From: Solirubrobacteraceae bacterium
GTDB lineage: Bacteria > Actinomycetota > Thermoleophilia > Solirubrobacterales > Solirubrobacteraceae
Assembly: GCA_017882375.1 (NCBI GenBank)
Contig: JADGPP010000006.1
Location: 1-64,000, forward strand
Length of the DNA stretch: 64,000 nt
Direction: 5' to 3'
Below, in pieces: positions 16,251 to 24,805 of this stretch. The notes below the pieces were generated by a model. It was not told the DNA's origin. It worked only from the letters and a program-made list of their open reading frames with translations, and did not search any database. Made by a program: the position numbers and the translations under genes. Position 1 is the first letter of the stretch; the number at the start of each line of letters is the position of its first letter.

Positions 16251-17570
16251 ATGCCCGAGCCCGCGCGTCACCGGATCGTCGTCGTCGGCGGCGGCTTCGC
16301 CGGCCTGCAGGCCGCGCTGAAGCTCGCCAAGAGACCGGTCGAGCTGACGCTGGTCGACCGTCGCAACTTCCATCTGTTCCAGCCGCTCGCCTACCAGGTG
16401 GCCACAGGCGCGCTGTCGCCGAGTGAGATCTGTTACCCGCTGCGCACGATCTTCCGTGGCCGGCGCAACGTCGAGGTGGTACTCGCCGAGGTCGCCGGCT
16501 TCGACCTCGACGCCCGGCGCGTCGAGCTGCGTCCGGTGGCAGAGGGCGTCCCCGCGCCGGCGACGCTGGAGTACGACAGCCTGATCGTCGCCGGCGGATC
16601 GCGCTACTCGTATTTCGGGCACGACGGCTGGCACGCCCACGCCCCCGAGCTGAAGTCGCTGGAGGGCGCGCTGGACATCCGCAGCCGCATCCTGACGGCG
16701 CTGGAGGCTGCGGAGTGGGAGCCCGATCGCGAGCGCCGGTGCGCGTGGCTGACGTTCGTCGTCGTCGGCGCGGGTCCGACCGGCGTAGAGATGGCAGGGC
16801 AGATCGCCGAGATCGCGCGCGACAGCGTCCGCGACTTCCGCCGCGCCGATACCGCCGCCGCACGCGTGCTGCTCGTCGAGGTCGCCGATCGCGTGCTGAC
16901 CGGCTTTCCGCCCTCGCTCTCGACGAGCGCTGAACGGTCGCTGCGGAAGCTCGGCGTGACGCCGCTGCTCGAGCACACGGTGACCGACATCGACGGCGAC
17001 GCCGTGACGACCAGCAGCCCGTCGGGCGAGCAGACGCGCTACGGCGCGCGGACGGTCGTATGGGCTGCCGGCGTGGCGCCGTCGGGTCTCGCTCGGGTGC
17101 TTGCCGACGCCGACGCCGACGCAGGCGAGGTCGATCGCGCGGGACGCGTGGTCGTGGAGGAAGACCTGACGCTGCGTGGGCATCCGGAGGTGTTCGCCCT
17201 CGGCGATATGGTTGCGATCCGCAGGGGCGACGAGCTGCAGACGCTTCCGGGACTCGCCCCGGTGGCCATGCAGCAGGGACGTCACGCCGCCCGCATGCTG
17301 CTCGCCCGGCTCGGCGGCAGGAAGACTCAGCCGTTCCACTATCGCGACAAGGGCAACCTCGCGACGATCGGCCGTGCCCGCGCCGTCGCCGACCTCAAAG
17401 GGATGCATCTCAGCGGCGCGCCGGCCTGGGTTACCTGGCTGGCGGTTCACCTGTGGTACCTGATCGGCTTTCAGAACCGCCTGCTCGTGCTCACGCGCTG
17501 GGCGTTCAGCTTCCTCACGCACGGGCGTGGCGCGCGATTGATCAGCGGCCGGAACCAGCCTCAGCCGTAG
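16251..17570 (+). CDS. ndh: Type II NADH:quinone oxidoreductase
   Basis: A monotopic flavoenzyme of 439 residues that passes electrons from NADH to quinone without pumping protons. The first FAD site is IVVVGGGFAGLQAALKLA (residues 9-26). FQPLAYQVATGALSP is the typical quinone-side motif, and YDSLIVAGGSRYSYFG follows. The NADH site is VVGAGPTGVEMAGQIAE and the second FAD contact is FALGDMV. The C-terminal amphipathic/hydrophobic segment (AWVTWLAVHLWYLIGF) matches the membrane-anchoring end of NDH-2. The ATG at 16251 is the one that gives a normal N-terminus; the frame is open further upstream but overlaps the divergent dehydrogenase start. Confidence 0.92.
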   Translation: MPEPARHRIVVVGGGFAGLQAALKLAKRPVELTLVDRRNFHLFQPLAYQVATGALSPSEICYPLRTIFRGRRNVEVVLAEVAGFDLDARRVELRPVAEGVPAPATLEYDSLIVAGGSRYSYFGHDGWHAHAPELKSLEGALDIRSRILTALEAAEWEPDRERRCAWLTFVVVGAGPTGVEMAGQIAEIARDSVRDFRRADTAAARVLLVEVADRVLTGFPPSLSTSAERSLRKLGVTPLLEHTVTDIDGDAVTTSSPSGEQTRYGARTVVWAAGVAPSGLARVLADADADAGEVDRAGRVVVEEDLTLRGHPEVFALGDMVAIRRGDELQTLPGLAPVAMQQGRHAARMLLARLGGRKTQPFHYRDKGNLATIGRARAVADLKGMHLSGAPAWVTWLAVHLWYLIGFQNRLLVLTRWAFSFLTHGRGARLISGRNQPQP

Positions 17571-17970
17571 CGCCAGGCGCCATCTGCGCGACGATCGCAG
17601 CGCTGTCCATCTCGTCCCACGCCTGCACGATCTCGCCGCCGGCGATCTTCAGCACGGCGGTCGACGTGAAGGAGATCTCCCGGCCGCTGGCGACGCAGCC
17701 GAGGAACTCGCCGACCTGACGGCCGGTCCAGCGCTGATGCGCGGCGACGAGGTCGTCCTCGCCGAGCAGCAGCAGGATCTCGTGACGCAGCGGCTCGAAG
17801 GCGGCGAGAAATGAGGCGACGACCTCACGCTGGCCCTCGCGCCCGCGCTTGACGCCGTTGTGCACGAAACCCCGCGACAGCCAGCGCTCGCATGCGTAGG
17901 TGTCGCGGCTGTTGATCGCCTCCGAGTAGAAGCTGCGCACGACCTCCTTGTTGGCGTCGACGACGTCCAA
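17542..17970 (-). CDS. SnoaL-like (NTF2-fold) protein
   Basis: A protein of about 142 residues with the SnoaL/NTF2-like cone fold: NKEVVRSFYSEAINSRD, then SRGFVHNGVKRG, REVVASFLAAF, VAAHQRWTGRQ, and GGEIVQAWDEMD. Members include polyketide cyclases and many small hydrolase-like proteins of unknown substrate. The start appears to be TTG 17970, eleven bases after the stop of the VOC gene, so the two genes form an operon. Its last 29 bases overlap the convergent end of ndh on the other strand. Confidence 0.75.
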   Translation of the reverse strand: MDVVDANKEVVRSFYSEAINSRDTYACERWLSRGFVHNGVKRGREGQREVVASFLAAFEPLRHEILLLLGEDDLVAAHQRWTGRQVGEFLGCVASGREISFTSTAVLKIAGGEIVQAWDEMDSAAIVAQMAPGATAEAGSGR

Positions 17971-17980
17971 CGGCGCGCGC

Positions 17981-18904
17981 CTAGGACGACTTGTCGCGGG
18001 GATAGGGCAACGGCGTGAGCGTGCCCTCCAGATGCTCGCGCAGAGGCTCGAAGCGCGGCGGCAACGACAGCCGCTCACCGAGGTGCTCGGCGTCCTCGTC
18101 GACGGCGAACCCGGGCCCGACCGTGGCGATCTCGAACAGCACGCCGCTGGGCTCGCGGAAGTACACCGAGCGAAAGTAGAAGCGGTCGATCACCGCAGTC
18201 GTGTGCGCGCCGGCCTCGGCCGCGCGCGTGCGCCAGCTCTCGTGATCCTCCATCTGCGACGCGAACGCCACGTGGTGAACCGTCCCCGCCCCCTGGCTGG
18301 CGACCGCCTCGGGCGGCGCGGGGTCATAGGCGTAGAAGCTCCCGCGCTGCTCGCCGCGCGCCTCCCAACTCTGCCCGTCGGAGGTCGCGAACCCGAGCCC
18401 GTCGAGCAGCAGGCCGGCGCTGGCGCTCGGATCGGCGCTGAATGCGCGCACGCCATCGAAACCCTGAAATGCGTACTCGGCGGGGACGCCCGGGGCGGTG
18501 GCCAGGAGCGGCGCGTCGGGGACAGACGAGACGACCAGCTCGTGCTCGAGGCCCTCGGGGTCGGCGAATATGAGGCTGTCCGCGCTCAGCTGCCCGACGA
18601 CGCCGCTCTGCTCCAGGCGCTCGTTCCAGAACCGCAGCGCAGCCGTGTCGGCGACGCGCCAGACGATCCGGTGGACCATTCCGGCGCCGGGCCTTCCGGG
18701 CGCGGCGCCGGGATACTCGAAGAACGTCAGGTCCATTCCCGGCGATCCATCGTCGTCGCCGTAGAACAGGTGATAGACGGTCGGGTCGTCCTGGTTGACG
18801 GTCTGCTTGACCATCCGCAGGCCGAGCACGCCGGTGTAGAACTCGACGTTGCCCGGGGCGTCGCCGGTGATCGCTGTGATGTGGTGGATGCCCTCGAGCT
18901 TCAT
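17981..18904 (-). CDS. VOC-family ring-cleaving dioxygenase-like protein
   Basis: A 307-residue protein with two vicinal-oxygen-chelate modules (residues about 1-140 and 145-290), like MhqA/MhqO-type hydroquinone dioxygenases and related glyoxalase-like proteins. The start motif is LEGIHHITAITGDAPGNVEF. Probable metal ligands are the His of GIHHIT, the His of TVHHVAF and the Glu in GVLFEIAT. The pairing with a SnoaL-like gene immediately downstream suggests a small catabolic or detoxification operon for aromatic or quinone compounds. The exact substrate is unknown. Confidence 0.85.
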   Translation of the reverse strand: MKLEGIHHITAITGDAPGNVEFYTGVLGLRMVKQTVNQDDPTVYHLFYGDDDGSPGMDLTFFEYPGAAPGRPGAGMVHRIVWRVADTAALRFWNERLEQSGVVGQLSADSLIFADPEGLEHELVVSSVPDAPLLATAPGVPAEYAFQGFDGVRAFSADPSASAGLLLDGLGFATSDGQSWEARGEQRGSFYAYDPAPPEAVASQGAGTVHHVAFASQMEDHESWRTRAAEAGAHTTAVIDRFYFRSVYFREPSGVLFEIATVGPGFAVDEDAEHLGERLSLPPRFEPLREHLEGTLTPLPYPRDKSS

Positions 18905-18927
18905 CTGCGAACTGCCATTATCGCGGA

Positions 18928-19704
18928 GTGCAAGAAGGATCGCTCATTCCGCGCTTCGGGCGCGCGCGGCGCGATCCGTCGCTCGCGGTGCTCGAAGGCT
19001 TTCACCCGCTCAAGCACGCGCTGCGCTTCGGCGCAAACGTCGTCGAGGTCGTCTGCGACGACGCCGCTCAGCTCGACCAGCTCGCCGCGCGGCTTGCCCC
19101 CGACCTGGCCGAGCAGCTGCGCCGGCTCGCACACGAGGTGGAGCCGGCCGTCTTCGCGCAGCTCGCTCCGCTGAGGCCGACCACGGGCGTGATCGCACTC
19201 GCCGAGCGCCGGGCGGTCGACCCGGCGGTCGTGCTCGCCGCCGATCGGCCCGAGCCGGTCGTGCTGCTGGAGGACCCGCGCGACCTCGGCAACATGGGCG
19301 CGTGCGTGCGCGTGGCCGCCGCAGCGGACATCGCCGGCGTGCTGAGCAGCGGCAGTCACGACCCGTGGTCCCCTGACGCGCTGCGGGGCGCTGCGGGGCT
19401 GCACTTCGCCGTGCCGGTCGCGCGCATCGCACAGCTCGACGAGCTCGACGGCGGTGGGCGGACGTTGCTGGCGCTCGACCCTGGCGGCGAGCCGATTGCG
19501 CCGGCCGAGCTGCCCGCGCGCGCGCTGCTGGCGTTCGGCACCGAGCGCTACGGCCTCAGCGACGAGCTGCTCGCGCGGGCCGATGAGCGCATCAGCATCC
19601 CTATGCGCGCCGGCGTGTCGAGTCTGAACCTCGCGACCTCGGTGGCCGCGGTCCTGTTCGCGTGGCGGCTGTCGCCGCGGGCGCCTGGGAGCGCTAGACG
19701 CTAG
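18928..19704 (+). CDS. SpoU (TrmH)-family RNA 2'-O-methyltransferase
   Basis: A SPOUT-fold RNA methyltransferase of 258 residues acting on rRNA or tRNA riboses. The three SpoU motifs are present: LLEDPRDLGNMGACVRVAAA (motif 1, with the conserved Asn and Arg), LLAFGTERYGLS (motif 2) and IPMRAGVSSLNLATSVAAVL (motif 3, the knot). The N-terminal substrate-binding region (VLEGFHPLKHALRFG) is of the TrmH/RlmB type. The start is a GTG (18928), 23 bases from the divergent VOC gene start. It is convergent with the GST-like gene, the stop codons overlapping on opposite strands (CTAG at 19701-19704). Confidence 0.88.
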   Translation: MQEGSLIPRFGRARRDPSLAVLEGFHPLKHALRFGANVVEVVCDDAAQLDQLAARLAPDLAEQLRRLAHEVEPAVFAQLAPLRPTTGVIALAERRAVDPAVVLAADRPEPVVLLEDPRDLGNMGACVRVAAAADIAGVLSSGSHDPWSPDALRGAAGLHFAVPVARIAQLDELDGGGRTLLALDPGGEPIAPAELPARALLAFGTERYGLSDELLARADERISIPMRAGVSSLNLATSVAAVLFAWRLSPRAPGSARR

Positions 19705-19982
19705 GCCGGGTGGGCGGCGGCCCAGTCGACGATCGCGTGCGAGTCGGCGATCGCCGTGCCGTCGTCGAGCTCGAGCACCGGCACCCAGCGTTTGCCGGTC
19801 AGCTCCTGTGCGCGACGGCGGCCGGGTGTGTTGTTGAGCGCAGCCGGCAGCGGGGCGAAGCCGTAGGACCTGATCACCTCGGGGTCGTGGCCGGCGTCCT
19901 TGAGCGCGTGGTAGGCGTTCGCGCAAGGATGCCCGCCGGGACGCGGCGTCGGGAAGGTGCCCCAGCAGACGTACAGCTTCAT
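19701..19982 (-). CDS. Glutathione S-transferase N-terminal / glutaredoxin-like protein
   Basis: A single thioredoxin-fold domain of 93 residues: KLYVCWGTFP at the first strand, NAYHALKDAGHDPEV, then KRWVPVLELDDG (with the cis-Pro of the fold) and ADSHAIVDWAA (the E/D-S thiol-binding pair). The usual CPYC is replaced by CWGTFPTPRPGGHPC, which resembles the extended active-site region of proteins in this lineage. The C-terminal helical GST domain is absent. Its ATG overlaps the stop of the cupredoxin gene (ATGA), so the two are coupled. The thiol partner is unknown; actinobacteria mostly use mycothiol. Confidence 0.75.
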   Translation of the reverse strand: MKLYVCWGTFPTPRPGGHPCANAYHALKDAGHDPEVIRSYGFAPLPAALNNTPGRRRAQELTGKRWVPVLELDDGTAIADSHAIVDWAAAHPA

Positions 19983-20725
19983 GAGACCGTCAGCGTACCT
20001 TCCATGCCGGCCTGACGATGGCCGGGGACGGTGCAGAAGAACGTGTAGGTGCCGGGCTTCAGCGTGACCGTGAGCGTCTTGGAACCGCCGCTGAAGACAG
20101 GTGTCTGACCAGCAATTGCGCTGCCCTGGGCGATCGCGACGTCGTGTTCGATCGGCGAGGAGTTTGAGAAGTCGATCGTGACCTTGCCGGCCTTCGCGCT
20201 GAGCTGCTTGGTGTCGAAGGCGAGCTGCCCGGCGGGGTTCGCCGCGAGCTTGAGCGTGGTCGTGGCGGCTGCCGCCGGCGACGAGGGCGGCGCAGGCGTG
20301 CCGGTGGTCGCCTTCGGTGATTTGGCCGGCGCAGGCGTGCGGGTGGTCGCCTTCGGCGATTTGGCCGGCTTGGAGGCTGTCGGAGTGGAGGCTGTCGGCG
20401 TGGAGGATTCGGGCGCGGGGGTCGGCGCGGTGGTCCCCCCCGACGTGGCGCTAGCCGGCGTGCTGGAGGCGCTCGCAGCGCCGGCGCTCGCGGTCCCGCC
20501 GGAGGTGATCACGGCGGTCGATGTCGCCGCGAGCACGAGCACGACCGTGATCGCCATCACCGCGCGCTCCCCGGCGGCGTTGCCGGGGAAGTCCGGTTTG
20601 CGCAGCCCGAGCAGGATGGACACGATCAGTGCCCATGCCACGAGCCCGCCGCCGGCTATGTAATACGGGACTTTGCTCTTCTCTGCCGCGAGAACGGGGG
20701 CGAGATAGGTGGCAAGCGTGTGCAC
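19979..20725 (-). CDS. Membrane-anchored cupredoxin (blue copper) protein
   Basis: A protein of 248 residues. Two membrane segments lie at the N-terminus (YYIAGGGLVAWALIVSILLG and AVMAITVVLVLAATSTAVIT). A Thr/Pro/Ala/Lys-rich linker with repeats of KSPKATT follows, and then a plastocyanin-like domain (about 155-248). The copper ligands are visible: His in IEHDVAI, then Cys, His and Met in FFCTVPGHRQAGMEG. It should carry electrons on the outer face of the membrane, near the QcrABC/CtaC oxidases, though no oxidase gene is in the window. The start is taken as GTG 20725; the ATG further upstream would overlap the divergent dehalogenase. Confidence 0.85.
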   Translation of the reverse strand: MHTLATYLAPVLAAEKSKVPYYIAGGGLVAWALIVSILLGLRKPDFPGNAAGERAVMAITVVLVLAATSTAVITSGGTASAGAASASSTPASATSGGTTAPTPAPESSTPTASTPTASKPAKSPKATTRTPAPAKSPKATTGTPAPPSSPAAAATTTLKLAANPAGQLAFDTKQLSAKAGKVTIDFSNSSPIEHDVAIAQGSAIAGQTPVFSGGSKTLTVTLKPGTYTFFCTVPGHRQAGMEGTLTVS

Positions 20726-20771
20726 GGGCGCGAGCCTAGCCGATGAGGCGCCGGATATGCTGCCCGGCGGG

Positions 20772-21653
20772 ATGGTCGATGCGGTGCGCACACCGGAGGA
20801 CTCGCTGCAGGGTCTGCCTGGCTTTCCCTTCGCGGCGCGCTACCGCGAAGTCGACGGCCTGCGGCTGGCGCACGTCGACGAGGGAGACGGAGCGCCGGTG
20901 ATCTTCGTGCACGGCGAGCCGACGTGGTCGTTTTTGTGGCGCAAGGTGATCGCACCGGTGCGCGATGCGGGCTTTCGCTGCATCGCTCCCGATCTCGCCG
21001 GCTTCGGCCGCTCGGACAAGCCGACGGACATCGACTGGTACTCCTATGACCGCCACACGGCGATGACGGGGTCGCTGCTGGAGGAGCTCGACGTGCGCAA
21101 GGCGACGATCGTCGTGCATGACTGGGGCGGCCCGATCGGGTTGCGCCTGGCGGTCGAGTATCCGGAGCGGATCGAGCGGATCGTGGTTCTCGACACGGGC
21201 CTGTTCACCGGCCACCAGCGGATGACCGACGCGTGGACCGCGTTTCGCGACTTCGTGCAGCGCACCGAGGACCTGCCGGTCGGTTTTCTCGTGCGCGGCG
21301 CGTGCAAGCGGGACCCGGGCGACGAGGTGATCGCGGCGTACGACGCGCCGTATCCGAACGTCGCCTCCAAGGCCGGCGCGCGGGCGTTTCCGCTGATGAT
21401 CCCCCGCTCGCCCGACGCCCCGGGCGCGGCGGCCGGGCAACGCGTGCAGGACGCGCTGCGCGAGGACGCCCGACCGACGCTGATCCTGTGGGCCGACTCC
21501 GACCCGATCCTTCCTCCGCAGGTGGGCGAGCGCTTCGCCGCGGCGATCGGCGGACCGCCGCCGAGGCCGATCGAGGACGCCAGCCACTTTCTCCAGGAGG
21601 ACCAGGGCCCGCTGATCGGCGGGCTGATCGCCGACTGGCTGCTCGCCGGCTAG
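20772..21653 (+). CDS. Haloalkane dehalogenase (HLD-I type)
   Basis: An alpha/beta hydrolase of about 293 residues that hydrolyses carbon-halogen bonds. HGEPTWSFLWRKV provides the oxyanion and halide-binding Trp. The nucleophile Asp is in VVHDWGGPIGLRLA. The acid is in LILWADSDPILPP and the catalytic His in DASHFLQED. MVDAVRTPEDSLQGLPGFPF is the usual DhmA/HLD-I N-terminus, which is why the ATG at 20772 is preferred over 20757 or 20709. It diverges from the cupredoxin gene with a 46-bp gap. The stop overlaps the stop of the convergent SDR gene (CTAG). Natural substrate unknown. Confidence 0.88.
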   Translation: MVDAVRTPEDSLQGLPGFPFAARYREVDGLRLAHVDEGDGAPVIFVHGEPTWSFLWRKVIAPVRDAGFRCIAPDLAGFGRSDKPTDIDWYSYDRHTAMTGSLLEELDVRKATIVVHDWGGPIGLRLAVEYPERIERIVVLDTGLFTGHQRMTDAWTAFRDFVQRTEDLPVGFLVRGACKRDPGDEVIAAYDAPYPNVASKAGARAFPLMIPRSPDAPGAAAGQRVQDALREDARPTLILWADSDPILPPQVGERFAAAIGGPPPRPIEDASHFLQEDQGPLIGGLIADWLLAG

Positions 21654-22561
21654 GGACCCTCGCCGTCGGCGACGGCGCTTGGGATCTGCGGCTGCTCGGG
21701 CGCGGGCTCGAGCCCGGGCTGGGAGCGCGAGGCGCGCAGCTCGTAGCTGCGCCGGGTGAGCGTGTCGGCCTCGGCGAGCACGCGGTCGGCCTTCATCGCG
21801 CGCGCCATGCCCTCCGACAGGCGCCGCGGCAGGACGGTGCTGAGCACGTTCGTGCGCTTGGCCGACTTCGGCACCCACACTTCGACGAGGCCGAATTGCA
21901 GCGCCTCGACAATCGCGTCTGCGACGTCTGAGGGCTCGAGGTTGCGCAGGCCGCGCGCCTCGCCGAGGCCGGAGCCGAGCTCGGTGTTGACGACATAGGG
22001 CATCACGTAGCTGAGGTCGATGTGCGCGTCCATCAGGCGCAGCTCGCCGCGCACCGCCTCGGTCAGCCCGACGACGGCGTGCTTGGTCGCCGAGTAGGTC
22101 GCGCCGCCGGGAGCGCCGAACTTGCCCGCTTGGGAGGCGATGTTGACGACGTGCCCGCGATCTCGCGGGATCATCCGCGCCAAGGCGAGCTTCATGCCGA
22201 GGATCACGCCGTGGATGTTGATGTCGACCATCCGCTGTGCGGTCGCGTCGTCCTCATCGAGGAAGCGTCCGATCTGCATGATCCCGGCGTTGTTGACGAG
22301 CACGTCGAGCGGACCGAGCTGGCGCTCGGCCTCGTCGAGGAAGGCGGAGAACGACGCGCGATCGGTCACGTCGAGTGGCAACGCGACGGCGCTCGGGCCG
22401 AGCTCGTCGGCGGTTTTGCGGGCGGCCTCCATGTCGACGTCGCCAATCGCCACCTTCATCCCCTGGCGCAGCAGCGCCTCGGCGGTGGCGCGCCCGATCC
22501 CCCGGGCTGCGCCGGTGATCGCGGCGGTCTCTCCGGCGAGGATGCGGGGCTGCTTGGCCAT
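21650..22561 (-). CDS. Short-chain dehydrogenase/reductase
   Basis: A classical SDR of 303 residues. The NAD(P) site is AAITGAARGIGRATA (residues 13-27), DVTDRAS sits before the helix, and VNNAGIM is the NNAG motif. The catalytic Ser is in VNIASQAGK and the YxxxK pair in YSATKHAV. A C-terminal extension of about 60 residues (MARAMKADRVLAEADTLTRR and a Pro-rich end) goes beyond the core fold, as in a group of actinobacterial SDRs. Substrate unknown. It overlaps the convergent dehalogenase by 4 bp at the stops. Confidence 0.88.
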   Translation of the reverse strand: MAKQPRILAGETAAITGAARGIGRATAEALLRQGMKVAIGDVDMEAARKTADELGPSAVALPLDVTDRASFSAFLDEAERQLGPLDVLVNNAGIMQIGRFLDEDDATAQRMVDINIHGVILGMKLALARMIPRDRGHVVNIASQAGKFGAPGGATYSATKHAVVGLTEAVRGELRLMDAHIDLSYVMPYVVNTELGSGLGEARGLRNLEPSDVADAIVEALQFGLVEVWVPKSAKRTNVLSTVLPRRLSEGMARAMKADRVLAEADTLTRRSYELRASRSQPGLEPAPEQPQIPSAVADGEGP

Positions 22562-22697
22562 GGTCTTCCTCCTGATCGTGCCGAGCTGGCATGCTCGGCG
22601 AGCGGTGAAAGCCCAACGCTAGCGCGCGGGCGCCGAAGGTGCTGGCCGATCGGCCAACTTGCCCACGGGCCGCGGGTCGCGGGTGTAGGGTTGATGG

Positions 22698-23669
22698 ATG
22701 GCCACGTTCGAGTTCGAGGGTCAGCGGATTGCCTTCACCGAGTACGGCGGCGGCCCGGCGGCTGTCACCGAGGCGGGAGCCCGCGGGCGCACCGCGCGAA
22801 GCTCGCGCTCGGGCTCGCGCCCGCTGATCCTGGTTCACGGGCTGCTGCTTTCGCAGGAGATGCACCGCCCGCTCGCCGAAGACCTGGCAGCTCGGGGAAA
22901 CCGGGTAATCACGGTCGACCTGCTCGGCCACGGTCAGTCCGAGCGCCCGCGCGACATGTGGCGGTACTCGATGCACTTCTTCGGCGAGCAGGTGGTCGCG
23001 CTGATGGACCATCTGGGAATCGAGCAAGCGGTCGTGATGGGCACGTCGCTCGGTGCGAACACGGCGCTTGAGATCGCGCTGAACAAGCCGCCACGGCTAC
23101 GCGGAATGATCATCGAGATGCCTGTGCTCGACAACGCGCTGCTGTGGAGCGCGTTGACCTTCACACCGCTGCTCGTCGCGCTGACGTTCGGCGAGTCGGC
23201 CATGAAGCTTGTCGGGCGCGGGGCGCGCGCGGTGCCCAGGCGGCTGCTGCCGCACTACGGCAACGTGATGCTCGACCTGATCCGCCAGGAACCCGGGCCG
23301 AGCGGGGCGGTGCTGCAGGGTCTGTTCTTCGGGCGCGTCGCGCCGCACCGCAACGACCGGCGGCTCTTCCAGACGCCGGCGCTCGTGCTCGGCCATCGTC
23401 GCGACCCCATTCATCCGTTCTCCGATGCGGGCATGCTCGCGGAAGAGCTGCCCAACGGGCGGCTGATCGAAGCCAACTCACTGCTGGAGCTGCGCATGCA
23501 GCCGGAGCGCCTGACGAGTGAGATCGCTGGCTTCCTCGACGAGGTCTGGGCCAATCCGCGCGCCCGCCGCGCCAAACAGCCGGCTGCGCAGACGCCCAAA
23601 CGCACAAGCAAAGCGGCCAAAGCGCCAGCGAAACCCCGGGCCAAACGCGCGCGCGCCAGCTCCGGCTAG
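22698..23669 (+). CDS. Alpha/beta hydrolase, catalytic His not evident
   Basis: An alpha/beta-hydrolase-fold protein of 323 residues. LILVHGLLLSQEMHRP is the oxyanion region, DLLGHGQSERP the next conserved loop, and VVMGTSLGANTALE carries the nucleophile Ser. GHRRDPIHPFSDA has the expected acid. At the position of the catalytic His (usually G.GH) the sequence reads EANSLLELRMQPERL, with no His, so activity is doubtful or another residue serves. Residues about 285-323 form a Lys/Arg/Ala/Pro-rich tail. It has its own start, 136 bp from the divergent SDR gene. Confidence 0.8.
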   Translation: MATFEFEGQRIAFTEYGGGPAAVTEAGARGRTARSSRSGSRPLILVHGLLLSQEMHRPLAEDLAARGNRVITVDLLGHGQSERPRDMWRYSMHFFGEQVVALMDHLGIEQAVVMGTSLGANTALEIALNKPPRLRGMIIEMPVLDNALLWSALTFTPLLVALTFGESAMKLVGRGARAVPRRLLPHYGNVMLDLIRQEPGPSGAVLQGLFFGRVAPHRNDRRLFQTPALVLGHRRDPIHPFSDAGMLAEELPNGRLIEANSLLELRMQPERLTSEIAGFLDEVWANPRARRAKQPAAQTPKRTSKAAKAPAKPRAKRARASSG

Positions 23670-23682
23670 CCAGGCGCCGGCG

Positions 23683-24783
23683 CTACTTCTTGCGGGCGAA
23701 GAGTTCGAGCTCGTTGACGCTGACGCGGCCGGGTGCCTGTGGCGTGCCGACCGCGGAGGCGGGCGCCTGGCTGATCCACAGGACGATGAAGCGGTAGGGC
23801 TTCTTTGCGGCCTGCTGTGCGGCGGTGGTGGTCGCGCCGAAGGTGATGCGCACGTGTCTCTTGCGCTCGATGAGCGAGGGGCTGAGCGCGATCCAGGCTG
23901 GGTCGGTGATCGACGCGGGCGGCGTCTGCCCGTTGGCGCCGTAGGCCTGGACGGTCATTCCGGGGGTGGTCGTGGTGAGCGCGAGGGCCGACAGCTTGCG
24001 CGGGGTGTTCAGGTCGACGATCAGGCCCTCGGCGAGCTTGGGGGCGACGGTCGGTTCGACGAGCGCGGTCCAGCCGGTGGAGCCGTCGCCGTCGATCGCC
24101 AGGCTGGGATCGCCGAAGTTGGCGGCGGCGTAGTTGTAGGGGTTGTACGTGGACGCGGCGTTGGTGTCGAGCAGAAGCGCTTGGGGGTGCGCTTCGCCGG
24201 CGGGAACGGGCGTCTGTTTGGAGGATTTGGGCGTGGTCGCGGCGGGCGTGGTTGCTTCGGGCGCGGGCGTGGCGACCGCGGGGGTCGTGGGCGTCGCCGC
24301 GGCCAGCGGGATCTTCGGCGGTTTGGCGCCGCCGAGCGGGGTCACCGGTTTGATCGTGGTGGGTGCGCCGATTTTCGCTGTGGCGGTACCGGGCACTGCG
24401 CTCGTCGGGGGCACGACGGGAGTCGTCGTCGCGGGGGCGGGGACCTGCGCGACGGTGGTGGTGGCCGAGGGCACTTTCCCGCTGCCTTTGCTGAGCGCGG
24501 CATAGGCCGCACCGGCGGCGCCGGCGACGAGCAGCGCGAGCGTGCTGAGGACGACGGCGGCCGAGCGCCAGGTGGGGGCGCGGGAGCGCAGGCTGTCGGG
24601 CGCGCCGGTGCCGCATTGCAGGCACCAGTCCTGCCCGTCGTTGAGCGGCGCGCCGCAGTTGGAGCAGGTGCGTGTCAGCGGTGCTTGCGCGGGGAGCGCG
24701 AACGCGGGCGGGCCTCCGGCTGAGCCGGGAGGCGGCTGCTGCTCGGTGGGCGCAGCCGGCGGGTCTGCGAGCGCCGTGGGCAC
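23683..24783 (-). CDS. Zinc-ribbon membrane protein with discoidin-like C-terminal domain
   Basis: A protein of 366 residues. A Pro-rich head is followed by a zinc ribbon (CSNCGAPLNDGQDWCLQCG, residues about 39-57) and a single membrane helix (AAVVLSTLALLVAGAAGAAYA). Next come a long Thr/Pro/Ala linker and, from about residue 200, a discoidin (F5/8 type C-like) ectodomain: NPYNYAAANFGDPSLAIDGD, STGWTA, PRKLSALALTTTTPGMTVQA, YRFIVLWIS, VSVNELELF. The same ectodomain type ends the kinase at 40930-42480. The role is probably to sense or bind wall glycan outside while the ribbon contacts a partner inside. It is the last gene of the minus-strand polysaccharide operon, 22 bp after the ATP-grasp gene. 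Confidence 0.8.
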   Translation of the reverse strand: MPTALADPPAAPTEQQPPPGSAGGPPAFALPAQAPLTRTCSNCGAPLNDGQDWCLQCGTGAPDSLRSRAPTWRSAAVVLSTLALLVAGAAGAAYAALSKGSGKVPSATTTVAQVPAPATTTPVVPPTSAVPGTATAKIGAPTTIKPVTPLGGAKPPKIPLAAATPTTPAVATPAPEATTPAATTPKSSKQTPVPAGEAHPQALLLDTNAASTYNPYNYAAANFGDPSLAIDGDGSTGWTALVEPTVAPKLAEGLIVDLNTPRKLSALALTTTTPGMTVQAYGANGQTPPASITDPAWIALSPSLIERKRHVRITFGATTTAAQQAAKKPYRFIVLWISQAPASAVGTPQAPGRVSVNELELFARKK

Positions 24784-24805
24784 AGCCTGGATTCTACTGA
24801 CAGGA

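Noticed and set aside
16114-16863. Upstream extension of the sugar dehydrogenase frame
   Set aside because: It lies antisense to ndh; the signal peptide with lipobox starts at GTG 16113.
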